Below, one piece after another: positions 22,837 to 31,813 of a stretch of DNA of 63,535 nt. Source of the stretch: an uncultured beta proteobacterium (GTDB lineage: Bacteria; Pseudomonadota; Gammaproteobacteria; Burkholderiales; Burkholderiaceae_C); NCBI GenBank assembly GCA_903885585.1, contig CAISJH010000611.1, forward strand, positions 1-63,535, in the 5' to 3' direction. The position numbers and the translations under genes are program-made. The notes under the pieces are model-generated. The model was not told where the DNA came from, made no database searches, and saw only the letters and a list, made by a program, of their open reading frames with translations. Each line of letters starts with the position of its first letter. Position 1 is the stretch's first letter.

Positions 22837-25290
22837 TTGGAAATCGTGGGCAAACTCTCTGGGATTGAGGTCTTCGGAGGCTGGGCGCGAGCGAACTTGG
22901 TCGACGAAGAAGGCGAGTCGCGCAAGGCGGTAGGCGCAGCCCTCATCGGCTTGTCTGAGGAGAGGCTCTACCGGTTCTCGGGGGTCTGGTCCGAACATGC
23001 ACGGTTTGGCTGGCAAATGGAAATCAAGCTCGCGCAGCTGACCGTGCCGCTTGACAAGAATTTCCTCGAGTCAGAGCTGCAGCGCTTGTTCAACGGCTGC
23101 GGCTCCAAGACCGCCAGGCAACTGCTGACAGAGTTCGAATCGCGCCACGTGAGCCGCGGCCCAGGTAGCTGGATGAGCGCCATGCTGGATCTGATCGATC
23201 GGCGACCTTGGGAATTGCAAAGCGTCTCGAACAAGCTGCAGTACATCGGCGCACTCAGCCTCACGCCGGCTGCGCGCTTCCACCGATCCCTTCAAGCGCG
23301 AGTGGCTACACCGCTTCCCGAGCAGGTGATCGCACGGCTGCACAGCTTTTTGTCTAAGGACGTTGAAGACGAGCGCGGCATCGAGCTGACGTTGATCGCC
23401 AAGCTCGCCGCCGCACCGTACGCGCCGTGCCAGAGTTTGGAGTCCTACACCTTCCCCATAGCAGACGCGGTCGCCTTCGCCTTGGGCGTGCCGCACGACA
23501 GCCCCCAGCGGCAGGCCTACCTCGCCTTCGAGGCCGTGCGCAGCTTTTGTCTGCGCTACGGACACACATTCATCACGAGCGAACAGTTCGCCAAAGCGCT
23601 TTCCAGAATGGACCCGGCTGCCAAGGCCAGCGCCTGCGTGAATGAGGCACTCAAGCAAGGCCTGCCACTGCAAGTCGACCCAGGGATTGGCATCTACCTC
23701 AGCGACGTCAAGCAAGCCGAGCAGTCAGTAGCTCGTGCCTTCGCTCAGATGTGCGAGGACTCAGAGCCTCTTTGGACGGGTGAGCGCGACGAGCTGGAGA
23801 GTGGTCTGGCTGCGGCCGAGCAGACGATGGGTGTGACCCTCGACCCAAGCCAGCGCGCCGCAGTGATCGGTCTGATGACCAGCTCTCGACGGCTGCATAC
23901 GTTGACCGCCGGACCAGGCTGCGGCAAGACCTTGGTGATGGAGGCGGTGGCGGCGCTGCTCGGAGCGCAAACCAACTTCGCCGCACCCACGGGCAAGGCG
24001 GCCAAGGTGCTTTCGCGCAGGGTGGACAAGTACGGCACCGTGGCCACCACCGTACACGCGCTGCTGGGGGCCAATGGGGAAGGCTACGCCCTGGATGCGC
24101 TTACCCCTTTGCAGGGCAGCCTGATCGTCGTCGACGAGGCAGGCATGCAAGACCTGGATGTGTGCGCTGCACTGGTCGACGCGATTCCTCCACGAATGCA
24201 CCTGCTGCTCGTCGGCGACTTGGACCAACTCGACAGCGTCGGCCAAGGCAGCGTGCTGGCCGATGCGGTACAGATCGCCGAGGCAGATCACCACCGCCTG
24301 ACAACGCCCTACCGCTCAGGGCTCGGCATTCTGAAGTTCCTGCAAGGCCTGCGCGAGGGCAAGATCGAGCACGAGGCGCAGGACTCGAGCGTTGCAGTGC
24401 ACACGCCCAATGCCGACGCAGCGCAGTGCTTTGAGGACATCTCGCAAGAGTGGCTGACCGCCGTAGCTGAACACGGGCTGGAGTCCGTGGCGCTGCTGTT
24501 TGGCCACCGCAAGGGCGACCCCTCCACGCCGGGCCTGAACGTCACTTTCGCAAACGCTGCGCTGCAGGACCTTATCAATCCAGCCAGTGAAGCCAATGCG
24601 GTCCCGGGAACCACCCTTCGCATTGAGGACCGGATCCTGATCCGGCGCAACCTCTCGTTGAAGTACCGGCTGGACGACGGGCGAATGGAAACCTACGCAC
24701 AGCTCGTGAATGGCGACTCGGGCTACCTGGTCGGGTTTTCGGGAAGCAGCACGGGGCTGGAGTCGCTGCACCTGCGCATGGACGATGGGCGCGACGTGGC
24801 GTTACCCGCCGCCTTCGCTTCACGCGTCGAACTCGGCTACGCCCAGACTGTCCACTCCTCCCAAGGAAGCGAGTTCACGCAAGTCATCCTGTTTCTCTCC
24901 GGCAAAGGCGGCGAATTCCTGAACCGCCGGCTGCTCTACACCGGAGCAAGCCGAGCACGCGACAGGCTTCTGCTTGTGGCTTCGCGTACCGATCTCACCA
25001 GCATCGCAGCACACCAGAGCCCACCGCGCCAGTCCGGCCTGCTGGCGCGCATCGCACAAGTCAGCGCTGCAACGGCAACTGCCGTCGAGGCCAACGCAGA
25101 CGAGTCCGTGGCTGCAGCTCCCAGCGGTGAACCCGCCCCATCGGCGGAGACTTCTCCTGGGCCACTGCCGACACCCAGGACAGCACACGCTGCGCCACCG
25201 ACCGCGCCCAGCCAGCCAAGCACACCACCTGTACCTGCGCCGCGGCATCAGCGTGTGGACGCCGCCACCGAGGTGAAGCCCCCCTGGTAG
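22837..25290 (+). CDS. RecD-like superfamily 1 DNA helicase
   Basis: A TTG start is chosen because GAAGGAGG sits just upstream; 817 residues result. The N-terminal third contains an OB-like region and FNGCGSKTARQLLTEF, a helix-hairpin-helix-like stretch as in RecD2. Walker A is AGPGCGKTLVM (about 358-368), followed by GKAAKVLSRR, VVDEAGMQDL, LLVGDLDQLDSVGQG, and a C-terminal UvrD_C_2-like VHSSQGSEF. This supports a 5'-3' translocating helicase of the RecD/TraA type. The C-terminal 80 residues are Pro/Ala rich. It diverges from the annealing protein gene, which suggests joint work in recombination or transfer DNA processing. Confidence 0.85.
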   Translation: MEIVGKLSGIEVFGGWARANLVDEEGESRKAVGAALIGLSEERLYRFSGVWSEHARFGWQMEIKLAQLTVPLDKNFLESELQRLFNGCGSKTARQLLTEFESRHVSRGPGSWMSAMLDLIDRRPWELQSVSNKLQYIGALSLTPAARFHRSLQARVATPLPEQVIARLHSFLSKDVEDERGIELTLIAKLAAAPYAPCQSLESYTFPIADAVAFALGVPHDSPQRQAYLAFEAVRSFCLRYGHTFITSEQFAKALSRMDPAAKASACVNEALKQGLPLQVDPGIGIYLSDVKQAEQSVARAFAQMCEDSEPLWTGERDELESGLAAAEQTMGVTLDPSQRAAVIGLMTSSRRLHTLTAGPGCGKTLVMEAVAALLGAQTNFAAPTGKAAKVLSRRVDKYGTVATTVHALLGANGEGYALDALTPLQGSLIVVDEAGMQDLDVCAALVDAIPPRMHLLLVGDLDQLDSVGQGSVLADAVQIAEADHHRLTTPYRSGLGILKFLQGLREGKIEHEAQDSSVAVHTPNADAAQCFEDISQEWLTAVAEHGLESVALLFGHRKGDPSTPGLNVTFANAALQDLINPASEANAVPGTTLRIEDRILIRRNLSLKYRLDDGRMETYAQLVNGDSGYLVGFSGSSTGLESLHLRMDDGRDVALPAAFASRVELGYAQTVHSSQGSEFTQVILFLSGKGGEFLNRRLLYTGASRARDRLLLVASRTDLTSIAAHQSPPRQSGLLARIAQVSAATATAVEANADESVAAAPSGEPAPSAETSPGPLPTPRTAHAAPPTAPSQPSTPPVPAPRHQRVDAATEVKPPW

Positions 25291-25378
25291 AGCCAGCCAG
25301 CCTCTGTCCGCCAGGTCTGCACTGCAGGCCCGGCCCACCCTAACGCCAACATCCAAGCCCACCCCTGCGGCAAAAACC

Positions 25379-25759
25379 ATGGCCAGTCTGTTCACCAACG
25401 CCTTCGGCTTCCTGACCTCGATCTTCCTGATGTCCTGGGTCGTCTGGATTGCGTTCACTTCGTCGCCCACCGAGCGCCTAGAGCGCACTTGCGCCCCCAC
25501 CACTTGGGTCGGCAAGTTCAGCACTTCGGTGGCCATGCTGGCAGACGACAGCGAGCGCAGCGTTGGCCCCATACGCGAGACCTTCGTGCGCATGAACTAC
25601 GGCTGCAAGTTCACCTTGTGGCGCGTCTTCTACGAGGACGACTGGAAGCGCGCGCAAGCTGCCGAACAAGCCGAGCGCGAAGCGCTCGACGCACGGGCCC
25701 AACGCACCCCTGATCACCGCCCTCCGCCGCGTGATCCGCGCCCCGCCGGCCAGCCATGA
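25379..25759 (+). CDS. Small membrane protein, unknown function
   Basis: One N-terminal membrane segment (FGFLTSIFLMSWVVWIAF, about 9-26) is followed by a soluble domain of about 60 residues with one Cys pair (LERTCAPTTW and NYGCKFTLW) and a charged coiled stretch (AQAAEQAEREALDARAQR), then a Pro/Arg-rich tail. No family is recognised. It lies between the helicase and the transglycosylase, at the edge of the transfer region. Confidence 0.55.
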   Translation: MASLFTNAFGFLTSIFLMSWVVWIAFTSSPTERLERTCAPTTWVGKFSTSVAMLADDSERSVGPIRETFVRMNYGCKFTLWRVFYEDDWKRAQAAEQAEREALDARAQRTPDHRPPPRDPRPAGQP

Positions 25760-25809
25760 GTTCGCACCGTTGCGAGCCTGTTTGAAATTGTGATGTTGGA
25801 TTGCGTATT

Positions 25810-26376
25810 ATGTTTGTTCGGCTGCTACGATTCACGGCATGGGTTTTCTTATTGCCTCACGCAACAGCTGCTTGCTACAACGAAGCGGCGTCACGGTATG
25901 GGGTTCCCGAGCCACTGTTGCGCGCAATAGCGCAAGTCGAGAGCGGATCGGCAGACGCGCGAACCGTCGAGAACGTGAACCCCAACGGCACGAGAGACAT
26001 CGGGCGCATGCAGATCAACTCGGGCTGGCTGACCACACTTCGGCCGTATGGCATCACGGAGAACTCCCTCAGAGAGGAGTGCACTTCGATCCATGTGGGC
26101 GCGTGGATCTTGGCCAACAACATGCTGCAGCACGGTGGACTGTCCTGGACGGCTGTGGGCGCCTACAACGTCGGGTGCTTGAAGCTCTCCAAGGAAGAGT
26201 GCGAGCGCAGGCGCAACACCTACTCGTGGCGCGTGTACCGGGCGCTGCAGGCACAGCTTTCTGCACGCCCAGCAGCGCCTGTGCACCCAGCCCAAGCCCA
26301 AGCCCAGAGCGGGCCACAAGCCGGGCCATCACCGGCGCCAGTTTCCAGAATCTCCTCCCTGACTTTCGACCCCTAA
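25810..26376 (+). CDS. Lytic transglycosylase, T4SS-associated
   Basis: An N-terminal signal peptide (MFVRLLRFTAWVFLLPHATA) precedes a transglycosylase SLT fold: YGVPEPLLRAIAQVESG with the catalytic Glu in VESG, then IGRMQINSGW, then VGAYNVGCLK. The enzyme cleaves peptidoglycan so the secretion channel can pass, the role of TrbN/VirB1-type proteins. The ATG at 25810 overlaps a possible -10 element, so transcription from upstream is likely. The C-terminus is a short Pro/Ala/Gln tail. Confidence 0.85.
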   Translation: MFVRLLRFTAWVFLLPHATAACYNEAASRYGVPEPLLRAIAQVESGSADARTVENVNPNGTRDIGRMQINSGWLTTLRPYGITENSLREECTSIHVGAWILANNMLQHGGLSWTAVGAYNVGCLKLSKEECERRRNTYSWRVYRALQAQLSARPAAPVHPAQAQAQSGPQAGPSPAPVSRISSLTFDP

Positions 26377-26414
26377 GCCAGGCCTGGCGGCGGGCCTGGG
26401 CCTCCCTCTTTGGG

Positions 26415-27080
26415 GTGTTCCTGGCCACATCCATGCTTGCGGGGTGCGCTTCCATAGCGCGCCAAGACAGCGCATCTGCGGAGCCTGTCGCGCCGGCGTC
26501 CACCGCGGCGAGCGAGGTCACCGTCCTGTACGTGAGCCTGCAAGGCGTGGCGTACGACCCCGTGACAGGCGATCCAGTGCCGGCGCTGTGCGCGGGCCCC
26601 ACCTGCTTGAACCTCACCCCCAAGGTGCTGCAGGTTCCAAGGCAGCCCGCTGCCCAGGCACAAAGGCAGCTTGCGGCACCGCAAGCCAACAAGCCACAAA
26701 CCGCGCCTTCGCGGGCTCCAAATTCAGACCGCCCGCAGACGCTTCAGCTGCGGCTGCCCTTTGCTTACAACAGCAGCGCGCTGACCAGTCAAGCTGAGGC
26801 GGAGTTGCTCAGAGCCTTGGCACCGGTGAGTGGCCACGTCCAGACGGTGCAGATCATTGGAGTGGCCGACTCGCTGCAGCGAGACCAATACAACCTGGGC
26901 CTCGCGCAGCGCCGCGCAGACGCGGTCGCCATGTTCCTGCGGCCGCACCTCGGCACAGCCACCTTCTCCACCTCGGCCAGGGTTTTCAAGGTCCCCGCCG
27001 AAGGCTACCCCCCAGATGAGCCGCACAACGCTCGACGTGCGGACCTCAGCGTTTTGCTCATCACGGACACCTCCCGATGA
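26415..27080 (+). CDS. OmpA-domain lipoprotein
   Basis: The frame contains a lipobox, TSMLAGC, eleven residues from the GTG at 26415, predicting an outer membrane lipoprotein. The C-terminal domain has LPFAYNSSALTSQAEAELL, then VQIIGVADSLQRDQYNLGLAQRRADAVAMFL, seen in pieces, the OmpA peptidoglycan-binding signature with its conserved Asp and Arg. Such proteins tether transfer complexes to the wall. The start is uncertain because no ribosome site is visible and the frame is open further upstream within the previous gene. The end overlaps the next ATG by four bases. Confidence 0.75.
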   Translation: MFLATSMLAGCASIARQDSASAEPVAPASTAASEVTVLYVSLQGVAYDPVTGDPVPALCAGPTCLNLTPKVLQVPRQPAAQAQRQLAAPQANKPQTAPSRAPNSDRPQTLQLRLPFAYNSSALTSQAEAELLRALAPVSGHVQTVQIIGVADSLQRDQYNLGLAQRRADAVAMFLRPHLGTATFSTSARVFKVPAEGYPPDEPHNARRADLSVLLITDTSR

Positions 27081-27595
27081 ATGCTGAATTGACTTCACCC
27101 GCAGCGGTGGGCAGCAAGTACGTGCACGGCTACACCTCAACGGGAATGCAGCGCACCGTCTTGGATGCGTTGCGTGAGTTTCGGCAGGTGTCTTTGCCTG
27201 TTGATCTGCGTATCGAGCGCGCCTTGATCTCGGCTGCAGTGGCTTTATGCCTGGCTGATCACTCCCTGAGGTCGGCACTGCTGGACCGGTTGACAGCGCA
27301 GATGCGGCTTGCCCACTCCGGCCCGAAAGATCGCTCAGCAACGCAAGCCGTGGCCAGCGTCCTCATCAAGCGCACCGTCAAGCAATCGGCCCTCGACATG
27401 TGCGGCGTTGCAAAAGGCGGCCAAGGACAAGCCTCCTCCGCTGCGGCGGAACCGCTGGCCACGCTCATTGTCAGTAACTGCGTCGAAATGGTGATGAGCG
27501 ACTCCAGCCATCACGAGAGCTGGATCGAGAAAACCGCCGAGATTGTCCAGTGGGAAATCAAGGCGGGTTATGTGCTTGCCAAGAACGGCCTGTGA
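27077..27595 (+). CDS. Hypothetical protein, 172 aa, transfer region
   Basis: The ATG overlaps the stop of the OmpA-like gene. The protein is largely helical with no signal peptide or membrane span (MQRTVLDALREFRQV, then LISAAVALCLADHSLRSALLDRLTAQM). I do not recognise it. Its place between the OmpA lipoprotein and the pilin gene suggests a cytoplasmic helper of pilus assembly or a regulator. Confidence 0.55.
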   Translation: MNAELTSPAAVGSKYVHGYTSTGMQRTVLDALREFRQVSLPVDLRIERALISAAVALCLADHSLRSALLDRLTAQMRLAHSGPKDRSATQAVASVLIKRTVKQSALDMCGVAKGGQGQASSAAAEPLATLIVSNCVEMVMSDSSHHESWIEKTAEIVQWEIKAGYVLAKNGL

Positions 27596-27728
27596 CGGGT
27601 TTCGGCGCAATGACTGCCTTTACTGAGAGTGTCCTCTGCGTAATCAACAGAAATCCAACCCGAACATGAGTATTCACGCGTCAACCAATTCGCCCACGTC
27701 CCCTAACCCTCACACTGGGAGTATGCAA

Positions 27729-28040
27729 ATGAAGAGTATCAAGTTTTCTCGCGGCCTTATCGTTGGCCTCGCCTTGGCGGCCGTCGGATTCAGCGCACTT
27801 GCGTCTGGTACAGGCGGTGGAACAGGCGGTCAATCAGAGTTTGGGGCACTCTTCAACACTATTTTTGGCTGGACGACGGGTTTCTTGGGGAAAGCACTTG
27901 CCCTTTTTGCCTTTGTAATAGGGGCTGGTATGGGTATTGCGCGCTCCACTCTGATGCCAGCGATTATCGGCATCGTCTTTGCGCTGGTACTCAGCCTGGG
28001 CCCAAACATCATCGTGAGCATGTTCAGTTCGGTCGTTTGA
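27729..28040 (+). CDS. traA: Conjugative pilin (TraA/VirB2-like)
   Basis: The ATG at 27729 follows GGGAG at seven bases. A signal sequence (MKSIKFSRGLIVGLALAAVG, cleavage likely after SALA) is followed by a Gly/Thr-rich stretch and two hydrophobic helices (FLGKALALFAFVIGAGMGIA and LMPAIIGIVFALVLSLG), the layout of F-type and VirB2 pilins. It forms the pilus shaft. Its position just before traL matches F-type operons. Mature length would be about 75 residues, similar to other F-type pilins. Confidence 0.8.
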   Translation: MKSIKFSRGLIVGLALAAVGFSALASGTGGGTGGQSEFGALFNTIFGWTTGFLGKALALFAFVIGAGMGIARSTLMPAIIGIVFALVLSLGPNIIVSMFSSVV

Positions 28041-28077
28041 ACCGTCCTGAAGCACCTAACGAGGGACACACACCACC

Positions 28078-28356
28078 ATGAACCTGCAAATTCCTCGCAG
28101 TTTGGACGCACCACCGCGATTCTTCTTCTGGGACTTCGACGTGGCCCTCGTGTTCTTGATGTGCGTCGGCCTGGGCATCGTCACGGGTTTCACGATGTCG
28201 TTCGCGGTAGCGGGGATCTTTGGCGCCGCAGGCTTTTCAAGACTGCGCTCTGGCCAGCATCCAGGCTACCTGCTGCACCTTATGTACTGGTACCTCCCGA
28301 TCTCGGTGGGCTTCAAGCGAACCCCGCCGTCGCATGAGCGGCACTTCACGGGCTGA
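28078..28356 (+). CDS. traL: TraL pilus assembly protein
   Basis: The 92-residue protein starts MNLQIPRSLDAPPRFFFWD and has one or two hydrophobic segments (VALVFLMCVGLGIVTGF and SFAVAGIFGAAGF) then GYLLHLMYWYLP, the conserved pattern of TraL in F-type systems. It is an inner membrane protein needed to build the pilus base. It lies 37 bases after the pilin and 5 bases before traE. Confidence 0.85.
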   Translation: MNLQIPRSLDAPPRFFFWDFDVALVFLMCVGLGIVTGFTMSFAVAGIFGAAGFSRLRSGQHPGYLLHLMYWYLPISVGFKRTPPSHERHFTG

Positions 28357-28361
28357 AGGCG

Positions 28362-28949
28362 ATGTCTCCCGAACTGATCATCCAGGAGCTCGAGTCCAAG
28401 GCCGCGCTCAAGAAGGCGTGGCTGATTCTGCTCGTGTGCTCCTTCGCGCTGAACATCTTGTTGGCGCTGAATTTGTTGCTGGCCGACCGGACGCACCGCG
28501 AGGTGTTGGTGCCCCCGGAGATCAGCAAGACGTTCTGGATCGAGGACAAGAAGGCTTCGAGCAGCTATCTGGAGCAGATGGGGCTTTTCATCATCAGGAA
28601 TGCGCTGGATGTCACGCCAGCCATGTTCGAGTACCAGAGCAAGCAGATCCTGCGCTACACCTCACCGGCAGCGTACGGGCAACTGGAGGCCCAGCTGCTC
28701 GCGCAAGGAAAGCGGCTCGCCCGCGACAACATCTCCACGTTCTTCTCGATCACGGGCGTCCAGGTTCAGGAGGAGACGCAAACGGTGCGCTTCACCGGCC
28801 AGCTACGCACGATGCTGGCCGACAAGACCGTGTCCGAGGTACCGAAAGCCTACGAGGTGGCGTTCGGCATGAAGAGCGGCCGCGTCTACCTGCTCGGCAT
28901 CAAGGACGTCGACCAGGCCAAGGCAGCAAGCGAGGAGGTGACTCGCTAA
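28362..28949 (+). CDS. traE: TraE core complex protein
   Basis: An N-terminal membrane segment (AWLILLVCSFALNILLALNLLL, seen as ILLVCSFALNILLALN) is followed by a periplasmic NTF2-like domain with VPPEISKTFWIEDKKASS and an ending VYLLGIKDVDQAK. This matches TraE, the VirB8 counterpart in F-type systems that scaffolds the channel. Length, about 195 residues, is typical. It is followed by traK. Confidence 0.85.
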   Translation: MSPELIIQELESKAALKKAWLILLVCSFALNILLALNLLLADRTHREVLVPPEISKTFWIEDKKASSSYLEQMGLFIIRNALDVTPAMFEYQSKQILRYTSPAAYGQLEAQLLAQGKRLARDNISTFFSITGVQVQEETQTVRFTGQLRTMLADKTVSEVPKAYEVAFGMKSGRVYLLGIKDVDQAKAASEEVTR

Positions 28950-28958
28950 GCGGGTCAC

Positions 28959-29726
28959 ATGATCCCCATGTTGAATAACCAGCCTTTGCGCATCAAGAGC
29001 TTGCTCGCTCTCGTCGCTGCAGCGCTTCTGACCTGCGCTGGCAGTGCCAACGCTTTACAGGTGCTTGATGGCGTTGTCGGCAAGAAGCATGTGGTGCGAA
29101 TCCCAGCGCGCGAGTTGACGCGCCTGAGCATCGAGGATGGACGCCTGCAAAGCATGCGCTTCCTGTCAGAGGAGCTCGAAGTCCAGCAGGACAAGGAATC
29201 AGGCAGCGTCTATCTGAAGCCCAGGGTGGAGGACAAGCAGATCAGCGTTTTCGTGGTCTCGTCCTCGGGTGCCACGCACGAGTTGATCCTGCAGCCAGTG
29301 GCCAGCATGCCGCTGGAGTCGGTGGTGATCCGCGATCCAGCGCCAACACGGCCTCAGCATCGTGCCGGCCCAGGTTCTTCAGGCAAGACGCCCGAGAACA
29401 AGGCCTCCTCACTCGATCAGAGCCTCAAGCGCTTGATCCTGGCTATGGCCAGGGGCGACGCTGAAGGCCCCGGCTTCACCGTCGAACGCTTGAACCAGCC
29501 CCTTGCTCTCTGGCAAGACGTGACGTTCACCTTGGTTGGCAGATTTCGGGCGCGGACTCACATCGGCGATGCCTACACGCTCGTCAATACCGGCACCCAA
29601 GTCTTGACGCTGGCCGAGCAGGAGTTCTACCGACCTGGTGTGCAGGCTGTAGCGGTCGACCAGCACCTCCTACGCCCAGGCGAGTCCACGATTGTTTACG
29701 TCATTCGAGGTGCAGACGATGAGTGA
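28959..29726 (+). CDS. traK: TraK core complex protein
   Basis: A signal peptide (about residues 1-32, ending GSANA) precedes a secretin-like N-domain with LDGVVGKKHVVRIPARELT. This is the TraK protein, the VirB9 counterpart of the outer membrane core. The C-terminus (ALAEQEFYRPGVQAVAVDQHLL, in part) is the usual beta domain that binds TraV and TraB. The stop overlaps the traB start. Confidence 0.85.
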   Translation: MIPMLNNQPLRIKSLLALVAAALLTCAGSANALQVLDGVVGKKHVVRIPARELTRLSIEDGRLQSMRFLSEELEVQQDKESGSVYLKPRVEDKQISVFVVSSSGATHELILQPVASMPLESVVIRDPAPTRPQHRAGPGSSGKTPENKASSLDQSLKRLILAMARGDAEGPGFTVERLNQPLALWQDVTFTLVGRFRARTHIGDAYTLVNTGTQVLTLAEQEFYRPGVQAVAVDQHLLRPGESTIVYVIRGADDE

Positions 29727-31023
29727 GCAAAGCGCACCCTCGACGAGCGCCAGAGGCGCAACGGTCAAGAAAAAGCAGAAGGTCATGCTGGCCTTCGCTG
29801 TAGCCGTCGTTCTTGCGGTAGTCATTGCTGCCTCCTACCTGACCTCAAACCAAAGCGCGCCCACTCCACAGCCCACCGCAAAGCCAGCGGAATCAGCGAA
29901 CTTGGTGACTGGCGCAAGCGCGTACTCAGACCGAGACGCGTGGAGAGTTCAGTTCGGCAGCGATATGGCTTCGTTGCAGGCCACGGTGAAGGAGTCGCAA
30001 GCCAGGCAGGAAAAGCTTGAGAAGCAGCTTGCGGAAGCTCGCGCAGCGCGGCCCCCCGCAGGCCCTGTACCGGCCCCTCCGCCACTGACCCAGGAAGGAC
30101 CGGCTGGTAGTGGGTCGTCCGGCGCGTCCGTGACCCTGCCCCCGCCACCACCCAGGCCCGCGACCATGGCCCCTCCCACGCAGCCGCAAAGAGCCGGCCC
30201 CCCACCGGCCACCGGCATGCCCGTCTTCAGCGCAGCTGGCACCTTTGACCCCCCCGCTGCACCCGTTCGCTCAGACCCGAGCAAGCCGAGCATCACGACG
30301 ATCACATTCGATGAGCCTGCTCCCACTGCGACAGCAGCTGCGGGCGGTGCAAAGGTGAGCTCCACCGACAGCGGCGGCGTCCACGAGAAGCAGCAAGCCG
30401 GCTCGTACATCCCCGCAGGGACGTTCGTTCGCGTCCTGGTGCTCAACGGATTGGACGCGCCCACCGGAGGGCAGGCGCAGAACAACCCGAGCCCTGTGCT
30501 CTTGCGAGTCATGGACCACGCCACCATGCCCAACGGGTTCAGGGTCGATCTCAAGGGATGCACCCTCACCGGCAACGGATTTGGCGACATTGCCTCAGAA
30601 CGTGCCAACGTGCGCTTGGACAGGCTGTCTTGCATTTCCTCTGACGGTGCGGCACTGGACGTGGCCGTTCGTGGCTATGTCGCAGGCGAAGACGGCAAAG
30701 CCGGCATGCGCGGAAAGATCGTTGCAAAAACCGGCCAGATGCTGGCCAACGCCCTTTTCGCGAGCGTGGGTGCGGGCATCGGGGAAGCTGCGAGAACAGC
30801 CTCCGTCACCACCACCACAGGTGCCCTGGGCAACGTGACTACAACCCCCAATGCAGGCCAGGGTTTCCAGGCGGGTTTGGGGGCCGGCACACAACGGGCT
30901 TTTGACATGCTGGCCAAGTACTACATCACCCTGGCAGAGCGCACGTTCCCTGTGGTGGAGGTGAACGGCGGCCGCATGGCAGATGTCGTTTTCAGCCGTG
31001 GATTCACGTTGGAGGGGCGTTGA
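29719..31023 (+). CDS. traB: TraB core complex protein
   Basis: The 434-residue protein has a membrane segment (VMLAFAVAVVLAVVIAASYL, about residues 20-39), a predicted coiled coil (LQATVKESQARQEKLEKQL), a Pro-rich spacer spanning about 30060-30250, and a C-terminal TrbI/VirB10 domain with YIPAGTFVRVLVLNGLDAPT and LKGCTLTGNG. It links inner and outer membrane parts of the channel. The ATG overlaps the traK stop. The size and order fit F-type TraB. Confidence 0.88.
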   Translation: MSEQSAPSTSARGATVKKKQKVMLAFAVAVVLAVVIAASYLTSNQSAPTPQPTAKPAESANLVTGASAYSDRDAWRVQFGSDMASLQATVKESQARQEKLEKQLAEARAARPPAGPVPAPPPLTQEGPAGSGSSGASVTLPPPPPRPATMAPPTQPQRAGPPPATGMPVFSAAGTFDPPAAPVRSDPSKPSITTITFDEPAPTATAAAGGAKVSSTDSGGVHEKQQAGSYIPAGTFVRVLVLNGLDAPTGGQAQNNPSPVLLRVMDHATMPNGFRVDLKGCTLTGNGFGDIASERANVRLDRLSCISSDGAALDVAVRGYVAGEDGKAGMRGKIVAKTGQMLANALFASVGAGIGEAARTASVTTTTGALGNVTTTPNAGQGFQAGLGAGTQRAFDMLAKYYITLAERTFPVVEVNGGRMADVVFSRGFTLEGR

Positions 31024-31024
31024 C

Positions 31025-31813
31025 ATGAGCCGTCTTGCTCGCAGCCGCTTGGCGGCCATTTGGACAGCCACCGTTCTGTCGGCGGCCTGCACCTGGGCCC
31101 AGGCCGCGGCTCAGGATGCAGCCAGTGCACAAGTGCTGACCAACCTGAAGCGCGCCTACCCAGCGACCTCCTTCACTTCAGTAGGTCCATCGGCCATCCC
31201 CGGCGTGTACGAGGTTCTGATGGGGCGCAATGTCGCCTACACAGATGCGACAGGCCGCTACTTCCTGTTCGGCAACCTGATGGACATGCAGACACAGACG
31301 AACCTCACCCAGGAGCGCAGTGACAGTCTGGTGCGTCTGGATGTGGCCGACCTGCCCTTGGATCAGGCGATCAAGACAGTGAAAGGAAACGGCTCTCGAG
31401 TCCTGCACGTCTTTTCGGATCCGTCCTGCGGGTTTTGCAAGCAGTTGGAGGCCACTCTGACCACGCTGAGCGACGTCACCATCTACACCTACATCGTGCC
31501 CATGCTGGGCCAGGCCTCACAAGCCACTGGGGCTGGCATCTGGTGCTCCAAGGACCGCGCCAAGGCATGGTCTTCGTTCATGGCAGGAGGCGCGCAGAAG
31601 CCTGCGCCAGCACCTGCCGGGTGTGACAACCCGCTGAGGAAGAACCTGCAGCTCGCTGAGCGCCTAGGGATCACGGCAACACCAACACTGGTGGCGGCAA
31701 ACGGCACCCGCGTAGCCGGAGCGCTGTCGGCGCAGCAGTTGCGCGCACTGCTAGACAACCCTGCAGGCCACACATCAGCGGCGCGGGGCGCTGCTGTGGG
31801 AGCGCAGCCATGA
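31025..31813 (+). CDS. DsbC-like periplasmic thiol isomerase
   Basis: A signal peptide precedes a dimerisation region resembling DsbC/DsbG, and a thioredoxin domain with the active site DPSCGFCKQLE (about residue 139) and a cis-Pro loop in ITATPTLV. It would isomerise disulfides in secreted transfer proteins such as TraU, TraW and TrbC, which are Cys containing. DsbC-like genes are common between traB and traV in SXT/IncA/C-type systems. The stop overlaps the traV ATG. Confidence 0.85.
   Translation: MSRLARSRLAAIWTATVLSAACTWAQAAAQDAASAQVLTNLKRAYPATSFTSVGPSAIPGVYEVLMGRNVAYTDATGRYFLFGNLMDMQTQTNLTQERSDSLVRLDVADLPLDQAIKTVKGNGSRVLHVFSDPSCGFCKQLEATLTTLSDVTIYTYIVPMLGQASQATGAGIWCSKDRAKAWSSFMAGGAQKPAPAPAGCDNPLRKNLQLAERLGITATPTLVAANGTRVAGALSAQQLRALLDNPAGHTSAARGAAVGAQP

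Noticed and set aside
25782-25811. TTGAAA with 18 bases to TATTAT as a promoter for the transglycosylase
   Set aside because: The -10 box would overlap the start codon at 25810, and the upstream gene is close enough for co-transcription.
25839-26414. N-terminal extension of the OmpA lipoprotein
   Set aside because: It overlaps the transglycosylase in another frame; the lipobox near 26440 shows the true N-terminus.
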